Source: Virgibacillus indicus
GTDB lineage: Bacteria; Bacillota; Bacilli; Bacillales; Amphibacillaceae
DNA: 64,000 nucleotides
Direction of reading: 5' to 3'
NCBI RefSeq assembly: GCF_002266285.1
Contig: NZ_NPMS01000001.1
Coordinates: 806,001-870,000, forward strand
This document shows positions 1 to 7,435 of the stretch, piece after piece. Both the position numbers and the translations under genes were made by a program. The notes below the pieces were generated by a model. It saw only the letters and a program-made list of their open reading frames with translations, did no database searches and was not told the DNA's origin. Within the stretch, counting starts at the first letter, position 1. The number at the start of each line of letters is the position of its first letter.

Positions 1-489
1 TACTTTTATCCACAACTGCTGTTTCGTAACCCCAGGTCTGTCTCCGGTTTTAGCAATTTTCTTATTGGCAAGACGGTTTATTAATGTAGATTTTCCTACA
101 TTTGGAATTCCGACAATCATAGCCCTGGCTGGACGTGGCTGAATTCCTTTCTTCAGCAGTTTATCCATTTTTTCCTGGCCAAGTTCCTTGGCCAATTGAA
201 TAACCCGTTTAATGTCGGATTTATCATTTACATTAATTGCAATCGCCGGAATGTCCCTTTCTTTAAAATAGGTTATCCATTTCTCAGTTTCCCGATCGTC
301 TGCCAAATCTTTCTTCATTAAAACAATCATTTTTGATTTCGTTTGCAGAACCTGCTGGAGCATTGGATTTTGTGATGAAAGCGGTGCTCTTGCATCAACC
401 AGTTCCATGACAAAATCTACGAGCTTCAGCTTCTCTTCTACTTCTCTTCTGGCCTTCGCCATATGTCCTGGGAACCATTGTATTGTCAT
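1..489 (-). CDS. rbgA: Ribosome biogenesis GTPase RbgA (YlqF), 5' part only
   Basis: Circularly permuted GTPase needed for late assembly of the 50S subunit. The first 163 residues are present and the gene runs off the left window edge. The opening residues MTIQWFPGHMAKA are typical of the family. Because of the permutation the G4 motif comes first, at residues 58-61, and the P-loop GIPNVGKST follows near residue 126. Oddly G4 reads MKKD where the family has NKxD. The ATG at 489 lies 7 bp after the lepB stop with a GGGAGAG-like ribosome site inside the lepB end, so the two are probably cotranscribed. The identity is secure; the G4 substitution is discussed in the findings. Confidence 0.95.
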   Translation of the reverse strand, partial: MTIQWFPGHMAKARREVEEKLKLVDFVMELVDARAPLSSQNPMLQQVLQTKSKMIVLMKKDLADDRETEKWITYFKERDIPAIAINVNDKSDIKRVIQLAKELGQEKMDKLLKKGIQPRPARAMIVGIPNVGKSTLINRLANKKIAKTGDRPGVTKQQLWIKV

Positions 490-496
490 TTTTAGC

Positions 497-1057
497 CTAC
501 TCTCCCAAAATTTGAAGCCTGTTAAAAGGCCAGTAAATTAAACTTGTTTTACCAACAATCTGATCCATTGAAATAAGTCCCAGCATCCGGCTATCTGTAG
601 AATTACTCCGATTATCACCTAGAACCAGAACATGTCCTTCCGGTATTTCTTCATACCCACCTGGTAATGTTTCAAGTGAAAAGTCGTTTACAGCCGTCTG
701 ATACAGCCCATTCTTTTCTTCTAAAAATGGCTCTTCTACTGCTTCACCATCAATATATAAAACATTATCAACTACTTCCACATGTTCTCCCGGCACTCCA
801 ATCACCCGTTTAATAAAGTCTTTTTGGGCCGAAGCATGGAAAACAATTATATCAAAACGTTCCGGTTCATGAATCCGATAGCTGAATTTATTCACAATCA
901 TTTGATCTCCATCATGCAAAGTCGGCAGCATGGATGGCCCATCTACTACAATAGGGGCAAAAAAGAACATCCGAACAATAAATGCCAGCCCGAAAGCAAA
1001 TAGTAATGCTTTTGCCCAATCAAACCATTCACTCTTACCCTTTTCTTTTTTTGCCAT
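497..1057 (-). CDS. lepB: Type I signal peptidase
   Basis: Membrane-bound Ser/Lys protease that removes signal peptides from secreted proteins on the outer face of the membrane. The 186-residue protein has a charged N-terminus, one membrane segment at about residues 16-37, the catalytic serine at S42 in GPSMLPTL, the general base lysine at K83 in FIKRVIG, and the box E motif GDNRSNSTDSR near residue 147. This is the short Gram-positive form (SipS/SipT type). The ATG at 1057 follows GGAGGAAAACAC. It lies between rplS and rbgA, a common position in Bacillaceae although B. subtilis lacks it there. The rplS terminator upstream implies its own promoter, which I cannot place. Confidence 0.96.
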   Translation of the reverse strand: MAKKEKGKSEWFDWAKALLFAFGLAFIVRMFFFAPIVVDGPSMLPTLHDGDQMIVNKFSYRIHEPERFDIIVFHASAQKDFIKRVIGVPGEHVEVVDNVLYIDGEAVEEPFLEEKNGLYQTAVNDFSLETLPGGYEEIPEGHVLVLGDNRSNSTDSRMLGLISMDQIVGKTSLIYWPFNRLQILGE

Positions 1058-1092
1058 GTGTTTTCCTCCGACAACAGTAAGTTATAGTGCGT

Positions 1093-1205
1093 GTTCAAAA
1101 AGAGGATGAAAAGGACCGGGAAATTCGAGGCGGCGAAGCTTTGAGTAACGGATAAGCACGCCAACAAAGAAATTCGATGTGTTGTTTTCACCGGACTTTT
1201 TGAGC
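1093..1205. repeat. Dispersed repeat family D, copy 1
   Basis: A 113-bp stretch bounded by short inverted ends, GTTCAAAAAG at the left and CTTTTTGAGC at the right. It contains GAGGCGGCGAAGCTTTGAG, nearly matched by the reverse complement of the copy at 18511-18646. It sits between rplS and lepB and has no credible reading frame. Confidence 0.7.
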
Positions 1206-1268
1206 TTCCTCTTATATCTTTATTTTATACCAGTTTTACCATATCATTCCACCATTAGAGCAGGTATA

Positions 1269-1307
1269 AAACAAAAAGGAGCTTGTGCATAATGACAAGC
1301 TCCTTTC
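1269..1307 (-). terminator. Terminator of rplS
   Basis: On the minus strand AAAGGAGCTTGT pairs with ACAAGCTCCTTT across an 8-base loop and is followed by TTGTTTT, a standard rho-independent terminator 30 bp after the rplS stop. Confidence 0.9.
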
Positions 1308-1339
1308 CGCTACCTATTTTCATATCCAGTTTCGTACAC

Positions 1340-1684
1340 TTATCTGCGTTCTTTAATCCGTGCTGCTTTACCACGCAGATTACGCAAGTAGTAAAGTTTT
1401 GCACGACGTACAATACCACGGCGACTTACTTCGATTTTATCAAGACGAGGTGAATGTACTGGGAAAGTACGTTCAACACCAACACCGTAAGAAAGTTTTC
1501 TTACTGTAAATGTTTCACTGATTCCACCATTTTGGCGTTTGATTACAACACCTTCGAATACCTGAATACGTTCACGAGTTCCTTCAACAACTTTTACGTG
1601 AACTTTAACAGTGTCACCCGGGCGGAAATCAGGATGATCTGTGCGAAGTTGATCTTTTGTAATATCTTCGATTAATTTTTGCAT
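1340..1684 (-). CDS. rplS: 50S ribosomal protein L19
   Basis: Ribosomal protein L19 sits at the interface of the 30S and 50S subunits. The 114-residue protein has the usual family length and landmarks: [11 protein letters not shown] near residue 22, the basic [14 protein letters not shown] stretch near residue 88 and a basic C-terminus. The ATG at 1684 follows GGAAGGAGTGAAGCAGG. The gene has its own promoter (1783-1811), a leader of about 100 nt and a strong terminator, so although it follows trmD on the same strand it appears to form a single-gene unit. Confidence 0.97.
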   Translation of the reverse strand: MQKLIEDITKDQLRTDHPDFRPGDTVKVHVKVVEGTRERIQVFEGVVIKRQNGGISETFTVRKLSYGVGVERTFPVHSPRLDKIEVSRRGIVRRAKLYYLRNLRGKAARIKERR

Positions 1685-1776
1685 CCTGCTTCACTCCTTC
1701 CAAACCAATGCTCATATCTCTTATCTGTGACAGCGGAACATCGTTTATACGACTTAAAGACGATACTTTAAGCACA
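1685..1776 (-). promoter_or_regulatory. rplS 5' leader, candidate L19 autoregulatory leader
   Basis: About 90 nt separate the predicted start of transcription from the rplS ribosome site. Leaders of rplS in Firmicutes are known to carry an L19-responsive RNA structure. I see short complementary stretches such as TATCGT with ACGAT, but cannot show the full fold by eye. Confidence 0.4.
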
Positions 1777-1782
1777 ACAATT

Positions 1783-1811
1783 AATATACCATAATGAGAG
1801 ATTGAGTTCAA
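1783..1811 (-). promoter_or_regulatory. Sigma-A promoter of rplS
   Basis: Minus-strand TTGAAC (1806-1811) and TATATT (1783-1788) are separated by 17 bp, close to the vegetative consensus. It lies between the trmD stop and rplS. Confidence 0.75.
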
Positions 1812-1839
1812 CTGTTTTTAAAATGTAAAATTACTTAAT

Positions 1840-2580
1840 TTATGTTCTCCCATTTTTACTTAAAGCTTCTAAAATTTTCTGATCCTCTGCAGAAAGATTT
1901 TGCTTATCCAGCAAATCCGGTCTGCGTTCTAACGTTCTTTTTAATGATTCCCTTTTTCTCCATTGAACAATCTTTGCATGGTGTCCGGAAAGCAGAATTT
2001 CCGGCACCTTCATTCCACGGAAATCTGCTGGTCTTGTATAATGTGGATGTTCAAGAAGTCCGTTGGAAAATGAATCTTCTGGTGCCGATTTCTCATTTCC
2101 CAGAACATCCGGGAGTAATCTTACTACACTGTCAACAACTGTCATGGCCCCAAGTTCCCCGCCTGTCAGCACAAAGTCTCCAATGGAAATTTCATCTGTT
2201 GCAAGATGCTCTCTGATTCGTTCATCATAGCCTTCATAATGCCCGCATATAAACAATAAGTGTTCTTCTTCAGCCAGCTCCTCAGCTTTTTTTTGATTAT
2301 ATGGCTCCCCTTGCGGACTCATAAGAATGATACGCGGATTTGTTTGTTTTTCGGTCGTGATAGCTGCAACTGCATCGAAAATCGGCTGTGCTGTTAAAAC
2401 CATTCCAGCACCGCCGCCATATGGATAATCATCAACTTTTTGGTGTTTATTAGCTGCATAATCACGGAAGTTCACCAGATTGTAGCTGAATTTATTTTTC
2501 TCATTGGCTTTTTTTAAAATCGAGGAATTAAAAATACCGGATATCATTTCTGGAAATAGAGTTAAAATGTCAATATGCAT
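1840..2580 (-). CDS. trmD: tRNA (guanine-37-N1) methyltransferase
   Basis: Methylates G37 next to the anticodon of tRNAs that read CNN codons, preventing frameshifts. The 246-residue protein has the SPOUT trefoil-knot fold signature. It starts [12 protein letters not shown], carries [13 protein letters not shown] near residue 51 and has the knot and cofactor segments [12 protein letters not shown] and [16 protein letters not shown] near residues 111-145. Its ATG overlaps the rimM stop by one base (TAATG), so translation is probably coupled. The pairing of rimM and trmD is conserved in bacteria. Confidence 0.97.
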   Translation of the reverse strand: MHIDILTLFPEMISGIFNSSILKKANEKNKFSYNLVNFRDYAANKHQKVDDYPYGGGAGMVLTAQPIFDAVAAITTEKQTNPRIILMSPQGEPYNQKKAEELAEEEHLLFICGHYEGYDERIREHLATDEISIGDFVLTGGELGAMTVVDSVVRLLPDVLGNEKSAPEDSFSNGLLEHPHYTRPADFRGMKVPEILLSGHHAKIVQWRKRESLKRTLERRPDLLDKQNLSAEDQKILEALSKNGRT

Positions 2581-3095
2581 TAATCAAGCAGTCCTTCCAT
2601 CGGCTCAATAACCACTTTCTTTGCTTGCACATCTATTTCTTTTACAACATCCTCGATGTAGGGAATCAGCAGTTCTTTTCCATCTGGCTGTTTTACAACC
2701 CAGACATCATTAGCTCCAGGAGCCAGTATTTCTTTAATGCTGCCGAGTCTCTCTCCAGAACCTGTACATACTTCACACCCGATTATTTCATGATAATAGA
2801 ATTCATTATCTTCAAGATCAGTGAGCTGAGCTTGTTTTATTTTTAAATTTAATCCTTTAAATATTTCTACATCATTAATATTTTCATAGCCTTCAAATTG
2901 GATTAAATCAAAGCCTTTATGCATACGATGTTTTTTGATAAGAAGCTCCAGTGGCTCATACTTATCACGTACCACATATACTTTCTCGCCACTATAAAAT
3001 CTTTCCTCAAAATCACTGATTCGTTTAACTTTAACTTCACCGAGTATTCCATGGGTGTTTACAATTTTACCCACATTAAACATTTTTTCAGTCAT
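2580..3095 (-). CDS. rimM: 16S rRNA processing protein RimM
   Basis: 30S maturation factor that binds ribosomal protein S19 and acts on the 16S 3' head domain. The start ATG at 3095 gives 171 residues beginning [17 protein letters not shown], which matches the family; AGGTG stands 6 bases upstream. In-frame GTG and ATG codons at 3104 and 3101 fall in the ribosome site and are less likely. An N-terminal RimM beta-barrel is followed by a PRC-barrel-like C-terminal half with NDVWVVK and LIPYIEDVV. It sits in rpsP-khpA-ylqD-rimM-trmD. Confidence 0.95.
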   Translation of the reverse strand: MTEKMFNVGKIVNTHGILGEVKVKRISDFEERFYSGEKVYVVRDKYEPLELLIKKHRMHKGFDLIQFEGYENINDVEIFKGLNLKIKQAQLTDLEDNEFYYHEIIGCEVCTGSGERLGSIKEILAPGANDVWVVKQPDGKELLIPYIEDVVKEIDVQAKKVVIEPMEGLLD

Positions 3096-3107
3096 GGTCA
3101 TCACCTG

Positions 3108-3497
3108 CTATTTATCGATTCGAATAACGACATCATCTTCAATGACAATTGCCTGTTCCCCAATAATCTCATCCCAATGCGATCCCTCTTTAACCTCAAC
3201 AAGAGCTTCAACTTCTTTCTCAGTAATCTCGCTGCCCATTTCCAGCAGATCCAATTGCTCCATCTTAAATTCAACGAGTTTAATTTTTTCTTTTCGGTTA
3301 TTGATTTCCTGCTGAAAACGGTGTGCTGTCTCTTGTTTCGAAACACCTGCTTTATTTTGAAGCTTCCTCTGTTCAAACAGAAGTTGTTGACACTCTTGTT
3401 CAAGTCGCATTTTATGATTATAAAAATTTTCATGTATTCTTGCTTTGCTTTTCTCTGTGACAATTTGTTTGATCAGGACTTTCTTTATTATTTTCAC
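3108..3497 (-). CDS. ylqD: YlqD family protein
   Basis: Small protein of unknown biochemical role, conserved in Bacillaceae between khpA and rimM. Its 129 residues begin with MKIIKKVLIKQIVTE. A long predicted coiled coil (about residues 25-85, rich in E, Q, K and L) follows, and a short beta-rich C-terminus ends near EDDVVIRIDK. There is no signal peptide or membrane segment. The ribosome site AAAAGGTG precedes the ATG at 3497. The setting among ribosome-assembly genes suggests, without proving, an RNA- or ribosome-linked job. Confidence 0.88.
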   Translation of the reverse strand: MKIIKKVLIKQIVTEKSKARIHENFYNHKMRLEQECQQLLFEQRKLQNKAGVSKQETAHRFQQEINNRKEKIKLVEFKMEQLDLLEMGSEITEKEVEALVEVKEGSHWDEIIGEQAIVIEDDVVIRIDK

Positions 3498-3577
3498 CTT
3501 TTTTCCTCACTCTCACAAAACGTCTTGAAAAATTTTCAACAGAGATGTGTAAAAAGGGAAAGGTATCCCCTTTCCCT

Positions 3578-3805
3578 CTACATAATATCCAGATAAATCC
3601 GTTTTTTTGCATCTGTTCTAGCTGCATAAACAACAGTACGGATTGCTTTTGCAATACGTCCATTTTTGCCAATCACCTTTCCGACATCCTCCTGGTTAAC
3701 AGTAAGATGATACACAATTTTTGTATCTTCTTCCGTCTCAGTTACTACGATGTCCTCCGGGTGGTCTACTAAAGACGCAACTATTGTTTCAATCAGGGCT
3801 TTCAT
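3578..3805 (-). CDS. khpA: KH-domain RNA-binding protein KhpA (YlqC)
   Basis: Small single-KH-domain RNA-binding protein. In other Firmicutes KhpA pairs with KhpB/Jag and affects cell elongation and division. The 75 residues include the KH signature VIGKNGRIAKAIRT (about residues 43-56), with the GxxG loop as GKNG. It lies 14 bp after rpsP, and the ribosome site is weak, so expression may depend on coupling with rpsP. Confidence 0.93.
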   Translation of the reverse strand: MKALIETIVASLVDHPEDIVVTETEEDTKIVYHLTVNQEDVGKVIGKNGRIAKAIRTVVYAARTDAKKRIYLDIM

Positions 3806-3819
3806 GATATCACACTACT

Positions 3820-4092
3820 TTACTTTTGATTTTTCTGGTCGTGGAATTTCTTCATGATGCCTTCTTTTGAAAAAAGATTACGAACTGTATCACTTGGTTT
3901 TGCACCGTTTGTCATCCAGTTAAGTGCTTTTTCTTCATCAATCTTAACTTCAACCGGGTTTGAAACCGGGTTATATGTTCCGATTTGCTCGATTTGACGT
4001 CCATCACGGGGAGAACGTGAATCAGCTACAACAATACGATAAAATGGATTTCTTTTAGATCCCATACGTTTTAAGCGAATTTTAACAGCCAT
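3820..4092 (-). CDS. rpsP: 30S ribosomal protein S16
   Basis: Ribosomal protein S16 binds the 5' domain of 16S rRNA. The 90-residue protein begins [31 protein letters not shown] in family fashion, so the ATG at 4092 after TTGGAGGTG is secure. It is the first gene of a unit with khpA, ylqD, rimM and trmD, driven by the promoter at 4134-4162. In B. subtilis rpsP follows ffh closely; here a repeat element separates them. Confidence 0.97.
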   Translation of the reverse strand: MAVKIRLKRMGSKRNPFYRIVVADSRSPRDGRQIEQIGTYNPVSNPVEVKIDEEKALNWMTNGAKPSDTVRNLFSKEGIMKKFHDQKNQK

Positions 4093-4133
4093 GTTCTTGC
4101 ACCTCCAATAAAAAATGTTTTACACAATTTTAG

Positions 4134-4162
4134 ATTCTAACAGAAACTTTTAAGTCTGTAAA
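4134..4162 (-). promoter_or_regulatory. Sigma-A promoter of the rpsP unit
   Basis: Minus-strand TTTACA (4157-4162) and TAGAAT (4134-4139) have a 17-bp spacer, about 40 bp upstream of the rpsP ATG. It lies just outside the repeat element at 4220-4629. Confidence 0.75.
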
Positions 4163-4219
4163 GTGTTTTTCCATTACATGCAGCAGATAAATTATTTTGT
4201 TACTCATATTCCTACAAAA

Positions 4220-4629
4220 GTTGATGTAAAGTGCGAAGTAAAATCAGCGATGATAATCCCATCGGCCGCTTAGGAAATATAACCACACTTCCATCATCAA
4301 TCAGCCATCCACCGAAATATCCTCTATGTGACTGGCAGTTACTTGTTTCTGGTTGTTTAGGCTCAGAGAGGCACTCTATGTGACTGGTAGCTACCTGTTT
4401 CTGGCTATTTGGGCTTAGAGAGTCGCTCTATGTGACCGGTAGCTACTTGTTTCTGGTTGTATGGGCTTAGAGAGTCACTCTATGTGACCGGTAGCTACTT
4501 GTTTCTGGTTGTATGGGCTTAGAGAAGTACCCCAAACCCTGATAATCCATTCAACCCGCGAAAACATCCGTCCGAAGTTGAAATCAGCAGAGCAGTTACG
4601 TCGCAGTCTACAGAATTTGTGTCAAAACT
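4220..4629. repeat. Composite repeat element A1 (shared ends, 52-bp tandem core)
   Basis: About 410 bp between ffh and rpsP. The left end GTTGATGTAAAGTGCGAAG and right end CAGAATTTGTGTCAAAAC match, in reverse complement, the ends of the elements at 57794-58308, 12500-12970 and 45528-45888. Inside the ends, 4242-4321 and 4530-4600 match the corresponding parts of the element at 57794-58308. The middle is the tandem array 4322-4529. No reading frame is credible. Confidence 0.85.
4322..4529. repeat. Tandem array, four 52-bp units
   Basis: Units start at 4322, 4374, 4426 and 4478, each beginning CTCTATGTGAC and ending near TTAGAGAG. The unit has a central near-palindrome around GGTAGCTAC and CTCTA/TAGAG near its ends, so each unit may fold back. 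There are no unique spacers between units. Confidence 0.92.
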
Positions 4630-4680
4630 AATGGGAAAAACTAGGTTGCAACCCCATCCTTTTAAAACATTGAATAAAAA

Positions 4681-6024
4681 TTACATAAATGGAAAATTCA
4701 TTCCTTTTCCTTTTTTCCCTTTTTGGATGTTGGTCATTTGCTTCATCATTTTCTTCATTTCCTCGAATTGTTTTAACAATCGATTCACCTGAGAAACAGA
4801 TGTACCGGAGCCTTTTGCAATTCGCTTTTTGCGGCTTGCATTCATAATTCCGGGCTCCTGTCTTTCTTTTTTTGTCATCGACTGGATAATAGCCTCAACG
4901 TGTACCAGCTGCTTTTCATCAAGCTGGGCATTTTTTAAACCTTTCATTTTATTAGCGCCAGGGATCATAGCCATTAAATCATCTAATGGCCCCATATTTT
5001 TCACCTGTCCCATTTGCTCCAAAAAGTCATCAAAGGTGAATGACATTGTACGCATTTTCTCTTCCAGTTGTTTCGCTTGTTTCTCGTCTACGTTTGTCTG
5101 AGCCTTTTCAATCAGCGACAACACGTCGCCCATACCAAGAATTCTGGATGCCATACGCTCTGGATGGAATGCTTCCAGCTCATCAAGCTTTTCACCCATC
5201 CCAGCAAATTTAATCGGTTTGTCTGTTACTGCCTTAATGGATAATGCAGCACCACCACGCGTATCACCATCAAGCTTCGTCAAGACAACACCTGAAATAT
5301 CAAGCTGATCATTAAAGCTCTCAGCAACATTAACTGCATCCTGTCCAGTCATGGAATCAACAACAAGGAAAATCTCATCAGGCCGCGCAACAGATTTAAT
5401 TTGCTGCAATTCATCCATCAGTTCATTATCAACATGCAGACGGCCTGCAGTATCAATAATGACATAATCATTATGTTGTTCTTTTGCCTGCTCAATCGCT
5501 TTCCCGGCAATATCAACAGGGCTTGTCTCTGTTCCCATTGAAAAGACAGGCATGTCCAGCTGCTCACCAAGTGTTTCCAATTGCTTAATTGCTGCCGGTC
5601 GATAGATATCACAAGCAACAAGAAGTGGTGAACGGTTATGTTTTTTTCTCAGGTGATTTGCCAGTTTCCCTGTTGTGGTTGTTTTACCGGCACCCTGCAG
5701 ACCAACCATCATAATTACAGTTGGCGGACGGTCACTTACGGCAATTTTGCTATGCTCGCCGCCCATTAATGTTGTTAATTCCTCTTTTACCACTTTGATG
5801 ACCTGCTGACCTGGTGTTAAGCTTTCCATAACTTCCTGTCCGACTGCACGCTCTTTAATACGATTAATTAAACCCTTAACTACCTTAAAGTTAACATCAG
5901 CCTCCAGCAGAGCGAGTCGAACTTCGCGAGTCATTTCTTTTACGTCCTGCTCAGAAACCTTTCCTTTACCGGTGATTTTTTTAATCGTACTTTGCAGGCG
6001 ATCGGCTAATCCTTCAAATGCCAT
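4681..6024 (-). CDS. ffh: Signal recognition particle GTPase Ffh
   Basis: SRP54-type protein that binds signal sequences on the ribosome and hands them to FtsY at the membrane. The 447 residues include the N domain, the G domain with P-loop GLQGAGKT (108-115), DTAGRLH and TKLDGD, and a methionine-rich M domain with the RNA-binding helix around SGTSVSQVNRLLKQF, ending in GKGMNFPFM. It follows ylxM by 13 bp in an apparent two-gene unit. The element A1 lies downstream. Confidence 0.97.
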   Translation of the reverse strand: MAFEGLADRLQSTIKKITGKGKVSEQDVKEMTREVRLALLEADVNFKVVKGLINRIKERAVGQEVMESLTPGQQVIKVVKEELTTLMGGEHSKIAVSDRPPTVIMMVGLQGAGKTTTTGKLANHLRKKHNRSPLLVACDIYRPAAIKQLETLGEQLDMPVFSMGTETSPVDIAGKAIEQAKEQHNDYVIIDTAGRLHVDNELMDELQQIKSVARPDEIFLVVDSMTGQDAVNVAESFNDQLDISGVVLTKLDGDTRGGAALSIKAVTDKPIKFAGMGEKLDELEAFHPERMASRILGMGDVLSLIEKAQTNVDEKQAKQLEEKMRTMSFTFDDFLEQMGQVKNMGPLDDLMAMIPGANKMKGLKNAQLDEKQLVHVEAIIQSMTKKERQEPGIMNASRKKRIAKGSGTSVSQVNRLLKQFEEMKKMMKQMTNIQKGKKGKGMNFPFM

Positions 6025-6037
6025 AGAAGGTGTCCCC

Positions 6038-6364
6038 CTAATCTAATTCTTTTAGTTGATCAATCATTTTTAATATAGCACTGTCTGACACTGTTTTTTC
6101 CATTTGTTCAATGACTTCAGCACGCTTTTCGAACTTTTTGTATAAATGTAATTTGCTTTCATAGGATTCAAGCATTGTTTCTGTTCTCTTAATGTTATCA
6201 TACACGGCCTGTCGCGAAACCTGAAATAATTCGGAAATTTCACCAAGCGAATAATCTTCCAGATAGTACATTTCCATGTAGTTTCGCTGTTTGGGTGTAA
6301 GTAATTCCTGGTAAAAATCAAGTAAATAATTAATGCGTGTCGTCTTTTCAAGCAATTCATACAC
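6038..6364 (-). CDS. ylxM: YlxM, putative helix-turn-helix SRP-associated protein
   Basis: Short protein always found next to ffh in Firmicutes and regarded as a modulator of the SRP pathway. Its 108 residues contain a sigma-70 region 4-like helix-turn-helix, with [23 protein letters not shown] at about residues 38-60. The ATG at 6364 follows AAGGGGTGT. The promoter at 6395-6424 reads ylxM and ffh. Its exact function is not settled. Confidence 0.92.
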   Translation of the reverse strand: MYELLEKTTRINYLLDFYQELLTPKQRNYMEMYYLEDYSLGEISELFQVSRQAVYDNIKRTETMLESYESKLHLYKKFEKRAEVIEQMEKTVSDSAILKMIDQLKELD

Positions 6365-6394
6365 CCCTTGTTAAGTGAAATACCTTTACAAAAT

Positions 6395-6424
6395 ATGATA
6401 ACGAATAATCTCTTTTCTTGTCAA
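6395..6424 (-). promoter_or_regulatory. Sigma-A promoter of ylxM-ffh
   Basis: Minus-strand TTGACA (6419-6424) and TATCAT (6395-6400) are 18 bp apart, directly after the ftsY stop. Confidence 0.75.
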
Positions 6425-6427
6425 TGA

Positions 6428-7420
6428 TTATTCATCTTCCAGCATATCTGCAAACAGTCCATATACGAAGGCATGTGCATTAAATTCCTGGAGGTCTTCA
6501 ACTTGTTCACCAAGCCCTACATACTTCACAGGAATGTGCAGTTCATTTCGAATTGCCAAAACAATTCCACCCTTGGCAGTTCCATCCAACTTGGTCAAAA
6601 CAATACCGGAAACATTTGTCGCTTCGGAAAACGTTTTTGCCTGGTTTAATGCATTTTGCCCGGTTGTTGCATCAAGAACAAGCAGTACTTCATGTGGTGC
6701 TCCTGGAACTTCTCTTTCAATTACTCTCTTTACTTTAGACAGCTCATTCATTAAATTTACTTTGTTCTGAAGTCTGCCTGCTGTATCGCAGATCAACACA
6801 TCTGCATTGCGTGATTTAGCTGCTTTAATTCCGTCAAAAATTACCGCTGCCGGGTCACTGCCTGCACTTTGTTTAACTACATCAACATTTGCACGCTCTC
6901 CCCATACTTCAAGCTGTTCTATTGCTCCTGCCCGGAATGTATCGCCGGCGGCCAGAACCACATGTTTGCCCTGCCGTTTTAACTGATGTGCCAATTTACC
7001 AATTGATGTCGTCTTTCCAACGCCATTTACTCCGACAACCAGTATTACAGAAAGCTGATTTTCCTGGATATTTAATTCTTCCACATGCTCATCATCATCA
7101 CCATAATATATTTCAACAAGCTTTTCTGAAATTACATCCTTGACTTCTTTTGTATCCTTGATGTTTTGACGTTTAACTTCCATTGTTAATTCATCGATTA
7201 AATCCATGACTGTCATGACACCAACATCTGCTGATATCAGAACTTCTTCCAGCTCTTCAAAAAAATCTTCATCAACTTTGCGGTACCTTGCAATCAAATC
7301 ATTAATCCGTCCAGAGAATGAATTTCTTGTTTTTTTCATCCCCTCTTTATATTTTGAGGAAACTTCTTCCGTTTCTTCATCTTGCTTAAATCTATTTTTT
7401 AACTTTTTCATGAAGCTCAT
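6428..7420 (-). CDS. ftsY: Signal recognition particle receptor FtsY
   Basis: Membrane-associated GTPase that docks the SRP-ribosome complex. The 330-residue protein has a short charged N-terminal region with no long acidic A domain, then the NG domain with P-loop GVNGVGKT (130-137), DTAGRLQNK and TKLDGTAKGG. The ribosome site AAAGGAGGTC overlaps the smc stop (TAAAGGAGG), which ties its translation to smc. The order smc-ftsY-ylxM-ffh matches B. subtilis. Confidence 0.97.
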   Translation of the reverse strand: MSFMKKLKNRFKQDEETEEVSSKYKEGMKKTRNSFSGRINDLIARYRKVDEDFFEELEEVLISADVGVMTVMDLIDELTMEVKRQNIKDTKEVKDVISEKLVEIYYGDDDEHVEELNIQENQLSVILVVGVNGVGKTTSIGKLAHQLKRQGKHVVLAAGDTFRAGAIEQLEVWGERANVDVVKQSAGSDPAAVIFDGIKAAKSRNADVLICDTAGRLQNKVNLMNELSKVKRVIEREVPGAPHEVLLVLDATTGQNALNQAKTFSEATNVSGIVLTKLDGTAKGGIVLAIRNELHIPVKYVGLGEQVEDLQEFNAHAFVYGLFADMLEDE

Positions 7421-7435
7421 TATTTTTGACCTCCT

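Noticed and set aside
2919..3596. 225-residue plus-strand frame opposite rimM and ylqD
   Set aside because: It is antisense to two conserved genes and has a composition typical of a shadow frame.
4322..4529. CRISPR array
   Set aside because: The repeats are contiguous 52-bp units without unique spacers, and no cas gene is present.
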